From positions 16,389 through 80,388 of the forward strand of contig CAKQDU010000006.1 in NCBI GenBank assembly GCA_934229625.1: a DNA stretch of 64,000 nucleotides, given 5' to 3'. The position numbers and the translations under genes were made by a program. Below, in pieces: positions 15,988 through 24,631 of this stretch. Under the pieces are notes generated by a model. The model did not search any database. It was not told the origin of the DNA and saw nothing but the letters and a program-made list of their open reading frames with translations. This stretch comes from an uncultured Alphaproteobacteria bacterium (GTDB taxonomy: Bacteria; Pseudomonadota; Alphaproteobacteria; RF32; CAG-239). Every line of letters starts with the position of its first letter. Positions within the stretch are counted from its first letter, which is position 1.

Positions 15988-17625
15988 TTAATACCACGGA
16001 TTGTATGCCTTTTTGTGGGCTTTATTCGCATCTTCTTCGCTGGCGTATCTAACATTCCTAATAATAAAAGAGTTTGGCTCTCTATCGGTAAAAATTATGT
16101 TAATTTTGTTATAATCAACACCATTATTTATCAAAATTGAGTATAAAAGGTTCAAGCGTTTTTGCTGCAACTCGTACGAACCTGAACCGTCAATTCGGAT
16201 TTCTATAAAAACATCATCGTTTTTAACGGCATTATCTGAAAAAGCGCGCAGCCATTCCAGAGTTTGCCCCGAAATCTCTGCTCGGTTAGGCTGAAAAGCA
16301 AGTTTCAGCTCAGACGGAGCAATGCCGGAGTTGTCTTTTTTGCCTAAGCCTAAAAGCTTACTGAACGCGGAATTTTCCGAAGCTGAATTATTTTGCTCAT
16401 CCTTTCCGCTATCGCTGCTTTTATTTTTTGCCGAAGATGAAAACCATGCGGCAATGCTGTCTGTCAGACTTGTGGTAGAAGATGTGTTTTCGGTTTGTGC
16501 CGGTTTTTCGGCTTTTGGCGGCATTGGTGTAATGCCTGCATCTTTAATCGTTGTCTGATTGATTGTCTTTTCCGGTTCATCATCGTGAGCCGAGGTGTCT
16601 GCGCTCAATTCACCATTTTGCAGCAGTTTTTTGCTCAGTTTTTTATTTTCTTCCGAATAAGAAAGCTGTGGTGTTAAATTTTCATCGTTTGCAATATCTT
16701 CCGGAATAGGGATTAAAATGTTTTTCATCATTTTATAGGCAACTTTTTTTTCATTATCCGAGTTTACTGCCTCCGGAGCTTTCAAGCCTGCATCTGCTTT
16801 CTGTACTTCAGGTGAATTTGTAACGGCATCCAGCTTATTTTTCTGGATATGTTCGTTTCCGGCGGTGGCCACAACCCAGGGGTCTGTATAATCTGGCTGT
16901 GCAGATTTTTCCTTTGCCGAAAAATTATCCAGACTTGCCGTTGCCATTTTATTCTGAGTCCCCAGATTTTGCATGCGGACATTATTTGAAGCCAACGCTA
17001 CCTGACTGTCATCAGCTTCATTTGAAATTTTCACATTTTGTTTAGGCGTTTCAAAATTATGAATCAACGGAATGCTGAAAACTTTAGCTTCTGAGGCGTC
17101 GGCAATTTCCAATACTTCTTCGTTTTCGGCATTGGCTGTTTCTATATTTTTATCAGATATTATTGATTCGTTTTCTGTTTTTTCGGCTGATTCCGGAATT
17201 ATGTCTTTTTTCAGCGCAATGGTTTGAGGCTCTTTTTCGGTAATGTCAAAATCATCATCATCCGGAGCATACAAAACATCGCTGCTGTTTTCAGCGTTTT
17301 TTTCCGCTGGAGAAACAACCGGTTCGGCTTCTGCCGTAATAATTTCCGGAACTTCATCCTTTATGGTGTTTTCTGCTGTGACATAATCTTGGTTAATTTG
17401 GTCTGTGGCCGATTTGTTTATCTCATTAAATTTTTCTATAATCGGGTTGTTTTCTTCATTATTGGCAAACAAATCAATGTTTTTTGTTTCCAGATTGGCA
17501 AAATTTGATGATTCATCAATGCTTTTTTCTGTCGGCAGCAACAAATACACCTTAGCCGCCGCAAAAACCGCAGCTAATGAAAATAAGAAGCTTCCAACAA
17601 AGCATTTCCAACCAAATCTTGGCAT
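15988..17625 (-). CDS. Membrane-anchored protein with OmpA-like C-terminal domain
   Basis: 545 residues from the ATG at 17625 (AAGG 9 bases upstream), chosen because the membrane helix (CFVGSFLFSLAAVFAAAKVYLLL) then lies right at the N-terminus; earlier starts read through repeat-like DNA. A long acidic, Glu/Asn/Ala-rich stretch of about 400 residues spans the middle. The last 105 residues resemble an OmpA domain (LKLAFQPNRAEISGQTLEWL, then QQKRLNLLYSILINNGVDYNKINIIF), which binds peptidoglycan. The protein could tie the inner membrane to the cell wall next to the pilus machine. It heads the pil operon. The OmpA assignment is from pattern only. Confidence 0.6.
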   Translation of the reverse strand: MPRFGWKCFVGSFLFSLAAVFAAAKVYLLLPTEKSIDESSNFANLETKNIDLFANNEENNPIIEKFNEINKSATDQINQDYVTAENTIKDEVPEIITAEAEPVVSPAEKNAENSSDVLYAPDDDDFDITEKEPQTIALKKDIIPESAEKTENESIISDKNIETANAENEEVLEIADASEAKVFSIPLIHNFETPKQNVKISNEADDSQVALASNNVRMQNLGTQNKMATASLDNFSAKEKSAQPDYTDPWVVATAGNEHIQKNKLDAVTNSPEVQKADAGLKAPEAVNSDNEKKVAYKMMKNILIPIPEDIANDENLTPQLSYSEENKKLSKKLLQNGELSADTSAHDDEPEKTINQTTIKDAGITPMPPKAEKPAQTENTSSTTSLTDSIAAWFSSSAKNKSSDSGKDEQNNSASENSAFSKLLGLGKKDNSGIAPSELKLAFQPNRAEISGQTLEWLRAFSDNAVKNDDVFIEIRIDGSGSYELQQKRLNLLYSILINNGVDYNKINIIFTDREPNSFIIRNVRYASEEDANKAHKKAYNPWY

Positions 17626-17676
17626 ATTCAAACCCTTAAATGCAGGAATCCGCATACGCCAAAGGCATACGGACAC

Positions 17677-17976
17677 CCGTCTTGTCGGCAGAATACAACG
17701 AATTTTATTAAAATAGAGTTAATAGGGCAGAACAAAGTAAAATAATGTATTACCAATAGATTGGCGGCGGATAATATGTGTTTTTTTTGTTATCAAAATA
17801 TTTACTTTTTGGTGGTAGAAAAAAGCTGTTTAAATGATTTTATAAATATGAATTTTTTGTGACACGGCGTTTTGTGTAATAAAAACAAATAGTTGCATAA
17901 CATCAAAAAGGCTGGAAATATTTACAAAAATACGTTATTATAAAATTGTATATAATTCTACTTAAGGAGAACTAAA
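17677..17976. other. Intergenic region between the divergent pilus and secretion operons
   Basis: 300 bases, very A/T-rich. The left end (17630-17700) holds a repeat-like segment whose GCATTTAAGGGTTTG core recurs at about 63849-63863. A TATAAT at 17951-17956 precedes the first VirB2-like gene, but no good -35 is at the expected distance. AAGGAG at 17964-17969 is its ribosome site. I see no tRNA, attachment site or further gene. Confidence 0.5.
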
Positions 17977-18348
17977 ATGAAATTTTTAAAATCAAATATC
18001 CTGAGCATTACAGCAATGACATTTATGTTTGCTATGGTAATGATGGGTGAAGCTTCTGCTGAAACTGTTTTCGGTACAGCGGCTAATAAATTGGTGGATT
18101 TGTTCAAAAACGCCAAAATGGTTGTGTTTGTTATCGGCGGTTTCGGTTTGGTTGCTTTGGCTTTCCAAGCTATCTTCGGTAAAATTAAATGGGCATGGTT
18201 TGCTGCTTTGGCATTCGGTTTGGCTGTTGTTGCCGCTGCCGGCGCTATCGTAAACTACGCTGCTAATACAACCAAGGCTACTGGTGGTAACTTTAAAGAT
18301 ACATTAGGAAGTGAAAACCAACAGATAAAGTATGACGGTAACTTCTAA
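17977..18348 (+). CDS. virB2: VirB2-like pilin, first of three
   Basis: 123 residues. A Sec signal (about residues 1-28, ending GEASA) is followed by a short amphipathic part and two hydrophobic helices (VVFVIGGFGLVALAFQAIF and FAALAFGLAVVAAAGAIV) separated by a small basic loop (GKIKWAW). That is the TrbC/VirB2 plan, in which the two-helix hairpin is stored in the inner membrane and then polymerised. The C-terminus adds a polar tail of about 25 residues. AAGGAG precedes the ATG by 7 bases. It is first in the secretion operon, and a strong hairpin follows it. Confidence 0.8.
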   Translation: MKFLKSNILSITAMTFMFAMVMMGEASAETVFGTAANKLVDLFKNAKMVVFVIGGFGLVALAFQAIFGKIKWAWFAALAFGLAVVAAAGAIVNYAANTTKATGGNFKDTLGSENQQIKYDGNF

Positions 18349-18359
18349 GCTGTTGTTCT

Positions 18360-18392
18360 TTCGGAGGAGGCGCTGCAGCGCTTTCCTCCGAA
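18360..18392 (+). other. Intercistronic hairpin after the first pilin gene
   Basis: TTCGGAGGA pairs with TCCTCCGAA around an internal CGCTGCAGCG palindrome. No T run follows, so it is more likely an RNA-stability or processing element than a terminator. The position after the first pilin gene suggests it raises the pilin share of the operon mRNA (inference). Confidence 0.6.
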
Positions 18393-18415
18393 GCGTTTAT
18401 TATTCGGAGATTGAG

Positions 18416-18751
18416 ATGTTTATGAAAATATGGAATTTTATATATAACAACAAATATACGCTGTGTCTGATTCTTTCTGTATTTTTATACACATCGGATG
18501 CTTTTGCAGTTTTTGAATCCTTAAATAATGCCGGAAATAAAATTTTTACCGGACTTAAAAGTCTGGTCGCCCCTGCTGCAACTATAGGTATCGCTTGTGT
18601 TTGTATAGCCGGTATGTTTGGAAATTTTAACTGGAAATGGTTTGCCGCCATAGCAATCGGCGTGTTTGTCATGACCGTTGCCGTGGCAATTTCTACCAGT
18701 ATTTCCGGCGGAGAATTTGACGGTAGAGCTGATTTATTGGGCAATAGCTGA
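18416..18751 (+). CDS. VirB2-like pilin, second of three
   Basis: 111 residues from the ATG at 18416, placed 6 bases after GGAG and after the hairpin; an upstream in-frame start at 18332 would run through the hairpin and the first pilin gene and is unlikely. A signal sequence (YTLCLILSVFLYTSDAFA) is followed by two hydrophobic helices (VAPAATIGIACVCIAGMFG and FAAIAIGVFVMTVAVAIS) with NFNWKW between them, which matches KIKWAW in the first pilin. The tail is short. Confidence 0.72.
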   Translation: MFMKIWNFIYNNKYTLCLILSVFLYTSDAFAVFESLNNAGNKIFTGLKSLVAPAATIGIACVCIAGMFGNFNWKWFAAIAIGVFVMTVAVAISTSISGGEFDGRADLLGNS

Positions 18752-18786
18752 TTTTTACAGAAAATTCTGCAAATAAGGAGAAAATA

Positions 18787-19194
18787 ATGATTAAAAACAA
18801 TCTACATAAAATGTGCGGCATTTTGTTTTTTGCTCTGGTTTTAACAGTATTTTACTGTGAAAGCGCTTATGCGGCTGACGGCGATGTTTTTGGCAAACTC
18901 TCAAATTTGGGCGGTTCGTTAGGTATTGGTTTGGCGCGCATCGGTTATTTGATTGCCGGCGTGGGGTTGATTGCTTTTTCTGTTGCGGCCATTTTCAATA
19001 AAATAAGTTGGAAAACTTTAGCCTATATAATGATAAGCACTTTTATCTTAACACTGCTTATGGGTGGCGCCATATATAAGTTTTTGGGCGCGGGAACCGA
19101 GTATGGCTCCGGTGCCACAAAATTTAACGGTGTATCGTCGGCTGCAGGCATTAGTGGCAGCACCGACGACAATAAAGTTCCAAAGTCACATTAG
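18787..19194 (+). CDS. VirB2-like pilin, third of three
   Basis: 135 residues. The signal sequence is CGILFFALVLTVFYCESAYA, followed by two hydrophobic helices (IGYLIAGVGLIAFSVAAIF and LAYIMISTFILTLLMGGAIY) with the connecting loop NKISWK, the same position as KIKW and NWKW in the two upstream paralogues. A polar Gly/Ser/Thr tail follows. Three tandem VirB2-like genes could give mixed filaments or antigenic alternatives, as in the Bartonella Trw system, where several pilin variants exist. Confidence 0.72.
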   Translation: MIKNNLHKMCGILFFALVLTVFYCESAYAADGDVFGKLSNLGGSLGIGLARIGYLIAGVGLIAFSVAAIFNKISWKTLAYIMISTFILTLLMGGAIYKFLGAGTEYGSGATKFNGVSSAAGISGSTDDNKVPKSH

Positions 19195-19205
19195 GAGCAG
19201 TATAA

Positions 19206-19649
19206 ATGAAATTATTATTTGCAGTTGTTTTTTCTTTGTTGCTTTTGTCTCAGCCATCTGCGGCATATATAGACACGTCTGCCGCTGCCGATGAAACTTC
19301 GGCTACTGCCGGCGAACAAAATACCAATTTATATCGTTTGAATGCCTCTAATTTTGAAAAAATTAAGAAAATGCAGCAAATAGATAATGCATTGGCCAAA
19401 AATCCCAATGCAGATATGAGCAATACTCAGGAAATTGAAGATTTGCTTAATAATAAAAAGCAAATGGATTTAGATGCGCAGGCGCAACTTGCGCAGATGT
19501 ATAAAGAAACGCAAAAACGCACAAAAAATAAAAATTCGCTGATTGTCAAAAATTCTGATATCTATCGGCAAATTGTTAAAATAGCCGGTTTTTCAGTCAA
19601 AGATGAAGCGGCGGTTATGAATATTAAACAAAAAATACGGAGGCGATAA
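19206..19649 (+). CDS. Exported helical protein of the secretion operon, unknown function
   Basis: 147 residues with a Sec signal (MKLLFAVVFSLLLLSQPSAA). The mature part is polar and mostly helical (NASNFEKIKKMQQIDNALAK, then KKQMDLDAQAQLAQMYKETQ), with a basic end (KIRRR). It is not a pilin and not an obvious VirB1 lytic enzyme, because no catalytic Glu motif is seen. It starts 11 bases after the third pilin, and its stop overlaps virB3 by one base, so it belongs to the machine. I do not recognise a family. Confidence 0.65.
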   Translation: MKLLFAVVFSLLLLSQPSAAYIDTSAAADETSATAGEQNTNLYRLNASNFEKIKKMQQIDNALAKNPNADMSNTQEIEDLLNNKKQMDLDAQAQLAQMYKETQKRTKNKNSLIVKNSDIYRQIVKIAGFSVKDEAAVMNIKQKIRRR

Positions 19650-19939
19650 TGCGTGAAGAAATCTTAAAGGCTGTTGCCCAGCCGCCAAAATTTTTGTTTG
19701 CACCAATGGTTCCGGCTATCATAAACTTAGGTATCCAGTTCCCGATGCTTTTTATGGGGATTGGTGTTGCCGATGTTAACCCTTTGTTTTTTATTACAAG
19801 CATTATCGGAGCGCACGCCGCTTTGGTTGTGGCCGGCATAAAAGAGCCGCATTTGTCTACTATGATGCAGGCGTATGGCCGCAGCAACAAAATAAGCCAA
19901 AATTTATATGCAGTACAAGGAAATAAATTTGAGCCATGA
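19649..19939 (+). CDS. virB3: VirB3-like inner-membrane protein
   Basis: 96 residues. After a polar start containing LKAVAQPPKFLFAPMVP come two adjacent hydrophobic stretches (AIINLGIQFPMLFMGIG and PLFFITSIIGAHAALVVAG), then a polar end with KEPHLSTMM. This matches VirB3/TrbD, which partners VirB4 at the inner membrane. GGAGG lies 6 bases before the ATG. It overlaps the upstream gene by one base and virB4 by four bases (ATGA), the tight coupling normally seen for virB3-virB4. Confidence 0.8.
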   Translation: MREEILKAVAQPPKFLFAPMVPAIINLGIQFPMLFMGIGVADVNPLFFITSIIGAHAALVVAGIKEPHLSTMMQAYGRSNKISQNLYAVQGNKFEP

Positions 19940-22365
19940 ATAACTATGATTTTATGAGTATATTTGTTGAGGGTCTGAGCAATGTTCAGATTGTGGTGGC
20001 ATTGATTGGTATAGCCTCAGCTGCGTCATTTGCGGTGCTGCTTTCTACACGCTTCGGACGTTTTGTTTTGCCGCAGCCTCGCGAGTCCCGTGTTTCTGAT
20101 TTTTTGCCGTTTGCCAAGTTGATGTCCGATGGTGTGACAATTCAATGCAGCAACAATTCATATGCCCGTGTTTTCAGAGTTGAAGGTGTGGATTTGGCAT
20201 CAGCCACAGGTGAAAAAGTATATTCTATGATGGAAGCGCGCAAGTCATGGATTGATGATATGTCAAATATGCAGATTGTCTGCCGTGTTATTACCATTCG
20301 CGAAAGAATTTCACTTGAAAAAGAAAAAAGAGATTTTAATAACAAGCTGTTGGATACTATTTCTCAGCTGTGGTTCGATAATATGAATCGCGTATATAGC
20401 AATAAACACTATATAATAATGTCGGTTATAGACCGTAAAGACGCCTTGAAAGATTTGAATTACGCTTCTCAAAGTCTGCTTTCTACTTTGGGCGAATATG
20501 GCGTAAGTCCGATGTATGAAACTCCGGAGAGTAAAGCAACGGATAGTCCGTTTTATGTTTTTTCGCGTATATGCAGTCCGATTTCCAAGCCTGAGCCTAA
20601 AGTGCGTGACACCGAGGGCGCCAGATTATGTGAAATGCTTACCGCAGACCATATTCATTTTACCAAAGAAGAAGGAATAATCAAATTTTTCTCAGGCGAA
20701 AAAGAATTATATGAAATTGCGATGGGAATAAGAGTGAGCGGCGAGGCAATGGATGAAAGCATGATTTATTCGCTCAACGCCATAGACTGCGAACTTGTTA
20801 TTCTTCACAATATCCGCCCGCTGTTTCGCTCGGAAGGACGTCTGCTTTTAGTACAGCAGCAGCGCATGGCGAGAGTTACCAGTTTTTCTGAGGGAGTGGC
20901 GGAGCAATATAGCCAAGCTTTGGCCGCCATTGATGATAGTGATAACAATTACCAATCCTTATGTGAATATGCCATGACTATTATAGTAAAAGGCGGAAGC
21001 AAGGAAGAAATTGAATTTGGTGAATCAGAAGTTCAAAGAATTTGCCGTGCTTTCGGTGTGACGCCGGTACGCGAAGGGTGGGTAAACCAAGCGGTATTTT
21101 TCACCCAGTTTCCTACATATGACACATATCCGAGAACCTATCGCTATTTGTCAAGGGTGATTGCAATGGCCGTAACTATGGACCACCCTGCCGAGGGTTT
21201 TGGCAAAAGCGACTGGGGACAGGGGGCAATTACGGTATTCCGTACTATGTCCGGTTCGGCGTATCGTTTCCAATTCCATGTATCAAGTGAAGAATCAGCG
21301 GTGGCTCACTGTTGTATTATCGGTCCTACCGGTCAAGGTAAAACAACTTTATTGACGTTTTTAGCCGGTCAGGCTATGCGGCATGGCGATTTGCGGGTAT
21401 TCTTCTTTGACCGTCACTTAGGTGCGCAAATTTTCACCCGCGCAGTAAAAGGCGCCTATGTAGGTTTTGACGGCGACGAGAAAAATGTGTCATTAAATCC
21501 GTTTGATTGTGCCAATACACCGGAAAACCGTTCATTTTTACGCCGTTGGCTGAAGTCGATTACTATGGTTGACGACGCGTTGGCAGAACGTGAAGTCGCT
21601 CGCGCCATCACTACTGCGTTTGAATATTTGCGTCCAGAAGAACGTTTGCTGAAAAATTTGTATAAAAGCTGCTTTTCACCGACCGGCAATATGCGCCGTG
21701 AGCTGTTCCGCTGGGTGAACCCTGACCAATACGGAGCAATTTTTAATGGTCAGGATGATAGTTTGGATTTGAAAAGCCGACGTTTTATGGCCTTTGACTT
21801 TACTCATATTTTTGAAGATGAAAATCTGGCGCCTGCGGTAATCAGCTATATTATGCATCGTATTCAATCAGAAACCGGCGAAACCGGCGTTCCGTCATTG
21901 ATTATGATAGATGAAACGGCGCCAATGCTCAAACATCCTATGTTCCGCGATTATTTTATCATCGGTTTGCAAGAAGGACGTAAAAAACGTCAGGCATATC
22001 TTTGCGCATTTCAACAGCCGAATATTGTTGACAAGCTGGGAGTAGGCGAAGTAATCCGCGGTCAATGTCAAACAGTAATATTTTTCAGAAATCCGCAAGC
22101 TCAAATGGAGGACTACGCAAACTGGAATTTAACTCAAAGCGAATTGGATTTTATTTTCGGTAAAAGCTACCGCGATTTCCCTTACGCGATTTTATTATCA
22201 CGCCCCGTAACCGGAGAGTCCGTGATTTTGGATGTTAATTTGGGTGGACTCGGTAAGTATTTACGAATTTATAACTCCGGTCGAAAAAATGTGTTGCTGG
22301 TACAGCAACTCATAAAAGAGTACGGAGAAGACGGATTTGTTACAAAATATTTAAATATTGCCTAG
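19936..22365 (+). CDS. virB4: VirB4 secretion ATPase
   Basis: 809 residues. An N-terminal hydrophobic helix (VVALIGIASAASFAVLL) is followed by the VirB4/CagE N-domain (about 60-440) and the RecA-like ATPase domain. Walker A is GPTGQGKTT at about residue 463; FFFDRHLGAQIF follows; Walker B is SLIMIDETAP near residue 655; and GLQEGRKKRQAYLCAFQQP is the conserved element behind it. VirB4 energises pilin extraction and substrate transfer. Its length is normal for the TrbE/VirB4 type and shorter than IcmB/TraU of type IVB systems. The stop is followed by 79 bases before the next gene, the longest early gap in the operon. Confidence 0.95.
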   Translation: MNNYDFMSIFVEGLSNVQIVVALIGIASAASFAVLLSTRFGRFVLPQPRESRVSDFLPFAKLMSDGVTIQCSNNSYARVFRVEGVDLASATGEKVYSMMEARKSWIDDMSNMQIVCRVITIRERISLEKEKRDFNNKLLDTISQLWFDNMNRVYSNKHYIIMSVIDRKDALKDLNYASQSLLSTLGEYGVSPMYETPESKATDSPFYVFSRICSPISKPEPKVRDTEGARLCEMLTADHIHFTKEEGIIKFFSGEKELYEIAMGIRVSGEAMDESMIYSLNAIDCELVILHNIRPLFRSEGRLLLVQQQRMARVTSFSEGVAEQYSQALAAIDDSDNNYQSLCEYAMTIIVKGGSKEEIEFGESEVQRICRAFGVTPVREGWVNQAVFFTQFPTYDTYPRTYRYLSRVIAMAVTMDHPAEGFGKSDWGQGAITVFRTMSGSAYRFQFHVSSEESAVAHCCIIGPTGQGKTTLLTFLAGQAMRHGDLRVFFFDRHLGAQIFTRAVKGAYVGFDGDEKNVSLNPFDCANTPENRSFLRRWLKSITMVDDALAEREVARAITTAFEYLRPEERLLKNLYKSCFSPTGNMRRELFRWVNPDQYGAIFNGQDDSLDLKSRRFMAFDFTHIFEDENLAPAVISYIMHRIQSETGETGVPSLIMIDETAPMLKHPMFRDYFIIGLQEGRKKRQAYLCAFQQPNIVDKLGVGEVIRGQCQTVIFFRNPQAQMEDYANWNLTQSELDFIFGKSYRDFPYAILLSRPVTGESVILDVNLGGLGKYLRIYNSGRKNVLLVQQLIKEYGEDGFVTKYLNIA

Positions 22366-22444
22366 ATTTTTGAAAAAGTCTTTCTTTTTACAAAAAAATA
22401 AGGTACAATTTTAAAACAAATATTAAGGATTAGAGGAGGCTGTT

Positions 22445-23263
22445 ATGAATGCAAATACAATAAAAATATGGGCGGGATGCCTGATTGGTTTGTGTCTGAC
22501 TTTTTCCAGTCATAACAGTATGGCTTTTCCGTTGCCGACAATGGATATGGGGCGCTTGGCGCAGTCGGCAAAAACCGTGAAATTGCAAATAGACGATATT
22601 AAAGCAGAAATTGAAAGTAATATGCATATTATCAAACAAATTCAAAACGGCGGTTACGCTGCCGCAGCTAAAGAGTTGTTTGGTAAAGTGCAGAATGGGG
22701 AATATGACCGCTATGGCTCTATGGTGAAAAATCTTGGGGCAACTTTGGGCGATGCAGCATTAGAAGCTCAGGCTACGGCGGCTAAAGATGAAAAACGTAA
22801 AGAATTAAATAAAAAATTGGCAGACCGAGAAGCGGCTCGCAAGCTTGAAGAACAAAAGAAAGCTGAAGCAAAGGCTGCCGAAAAACAAGCCGAAAACGTT
22901 AAAACTGCTAAACAGAGCGCTTGGAATAAAGCGTTTAATTGGGTAAAAAAATATGGCGTAAATGCTACGGATGTTGTTTCTGGTACGGTTAGCGCGATTG
23001 AGGAAGGCGGAACATTGAAAGATATAGGTGAAAATATCTATGATAACGCCGGAGGAGCTGCAAAAGACATTGTTTCCGGTATGAGTGATGAACAGAAAAA
23101 ACAAAAAGAAGCAGAAGAAAAAGCTAGAGAAGAATTCCAGAATGAACAGCTGGAAGACACTAAAAAGAAGCTGGATGAAATGGGCAAAAATTTCAATGAC
23201 AATATTTTGAATGATTCTCTAAAACAACAAGGTTCAAAATCTGGTATTTTAAGCGGAATATAG
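22445..23263 (+). CDS. Exported coiled-coil protein, possible VirB5-position protein
   Basis: 272 residues with a Sec signal (about residues 1-28). The mature N-terminus (RLAQSAKTVKLQIDDIKAEI) is helical, as in VirB5/TrbJ proteins. A Lys/Ala/Glu coiled coil spans about residues 115-160, and a second helical charged region lies before the C-terminus. It ends with a motif (NDSLKQQG plus a few residues) that recurs at the end of the protein encoded at 24632. GAGGAGG gives a strong start. It is first of five successive exported proteins between VirB4 and VirB8; I cannot assign a function beyond position. Confidence 0.62.
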   Translation: MNANTIKIWAGCLIGLCLTFSSHNSMAFPLPTMDMGRLAQSAKTVKLQIDDIKAEIESNMHIIKQIQNGGYAAAAKELFGKVQNGEYDRYGSMVKNLGATLGDAALEAQATAAKDEKRKELNKKLADREAARKLEEQKKAEAKAAEKQAENVKTAKQSAWNKAFNWVKKYGVNATDVVSGTVSAIEEGGTLKDIGENIYDNAGGAAKDIVSGMSDEQKKQKEAEEKAREEFQNEQLEDTKKKLDEMGKNFNDNILNDSLKQQGSKSGILSGI

Positions 23264-23272
23264 GGGGCTGAT

Positions 23273-24607
23273 ATGAAAAATTTATTCTTACACACGTTTT
23301 TAACTGCGGCTCTCTTGACCGGAACATCGCTGAATAAACCGGTTTTGGCGCAGACTTTGTATTATGGCTCCGACTCCGGAAACGTAACCAACTTTGAGGA
23401 TATTGCGGCGGAGGGAGACAAAACAACAGGTACGAGTTGGCCGGAAAATAAAAGTTCATCGTCTACGGTTTCAGACAGTTATGGAGAAACAAAAACTGTT
23501 ATCACCACCGGCACAATAGATTCCGGAAAGGGTTTGTCCGAAATTATGACGGATAGCGGCACAACAAATTCCGGCAGCTCAGGTTCTGGAACAGCCGCCG
23601 GCTCAAGCGGAGGAAGCGGTTCTGGCAGCAGTTCAGGTTCAGAAAAGGCTAATTCAACAAAAGCCGAAGACGCAACAAAATACACTGGTGTGTTTAATGA
23701 GCGTCAGATTGTGCCTAACAGTATGGCCATATATTGCAAAACCAATGCTGAAGATATGGTTAAAGACAGTAAAAAACTATATGATTGCATCAATCTGATA
23801 GCTCAAAAAATCAATGATAAGGATACGGCGGTACGCGATGAAAACAGACTTCACTACGAAGAAATACGCTATGAAGAACTGAAAACTCTTATGTCTCAAG
23901 CTGTTGCTAAAGGCGCGTCTATTTCAAACTATGAAAAAATTCAAAATGAAATCGGAGACGCGTCCGGAAAAACTCAGACAGAACATGAAGATAATGTTGC
24001 TATAGCCAACACGCTTAGCACTTTAACCGATGTAATCAATACAATGCGTGATTTATATGCGGAACGCTTGAAAAATGAGGCTATTTCCGGCATAAGTTCA
24101 ATCAGCCCGGGAGTTATTGCCAATATGGCAAAAAATACTGCGGAAAGTTCTGAAAGCGGAACTAAAGATGAAAGCTCATCGGCAGGTTCCGGTGAAAGCA
24201 GCGGCAAAGGCACGCAAACAACGGATTCTACTGAGGTGAAAATTACCGAAACATCGCCGAAAACCTCAACCCCTGAATGGCTTGAAGGTAATAATTGTAC
24301 GCGCCGTGTATGCTCCGGAGAGGATAATTGCAATAATGAGACCATTCCTTGTCCTAATGGAACATATCCTGTGACAGGCACCGGATATTCTATGATTTGC
24401 TTTATGGGTAAATGTATAAAATATGACATAGATAATCTTTGCACCGATGAAAGTTTGAAAAAAATCAATAAAAAACTTGATTCGGCATCGGATGGCAAAT
24501 GCGACTACGGCGATGGTAATGAAGTTACTTGCGAAGATGGTATTTATAGCAATGGCTATGCCTGCCTGAACGGAACCTGCAAGTCGTGCAAGGATGAGTT
24601 ACAATAA
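23273..24607 (+). CDS. Exported Ser/Gly-rich protein with cysteine-rich C-terminus
   Basis: 444 residues. A Sec signal (ending PVLAQ) is followed by a Ser/Thr/Gly low-complexity region (about 40-130), a helical middle (about 140-290) with two cysteines, a second Ser/Glu-rich linker, and a cysteine-rich module of about 100 residues with 12 cysteines (NCTRRVCSGEDNC, CLNGTCKSC). The module should be disulfide-bonded in the periplasm or outside the cell and resembles small surface-adhesin modules in style only. The gene starts 10 bases after the previous one. Function unknown; part of the secretion operon by position. Confidence 0.6.
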   Translation: MKNLFLHTFLTAALLTGTSLNKPVLAQTLYYGSDSGNVTNFEDIAAEGDKTTGTSWPENKSSSSTVSDSYGETKTVITTGTIDSGKGLSEIMTDSGTTNSGSSGSGTAAGSSGGSGSGSSSGSEKANSTKAEDATKYTGVFNERQIVPNSMAIYCKTNAEDMVKDSKKLYDCINLIAQKINDKDTAVRDENRLHYEEIRYEELKTLMSQAVAKGASISNYEKIQNEIGDASGKTQTEHEDNVAIANTLSTLTDVINTMRDLYAERLKNEAISGISSISPGVIANMAKNTAESSESGTKDESSSAGSGESSGKGTQTTDSTEVKITETSPKTSTPEWLEGNNCTRRVCSGEDNCNNETIPCPNGTYPVTGTGYSMICFMGKCIKYDIDNLCTDESLKKINKKLDSASDGKCDYGDGNEVTCEDGIYSNGYACLNGTCKSCKDELQ

Positions 24608-24631
24608 AGTGATATCATAAGGAGAAAGGAA

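Noticed and set aside
17626..17700. Attachment site or insertion-sequence end next to the pilus operon
   Set aside because: Only a short dispersed repeat core (GCATTTAAGGGTTTG) is shared with 63849-63863; no transposase, target duplication or integrase is seen.
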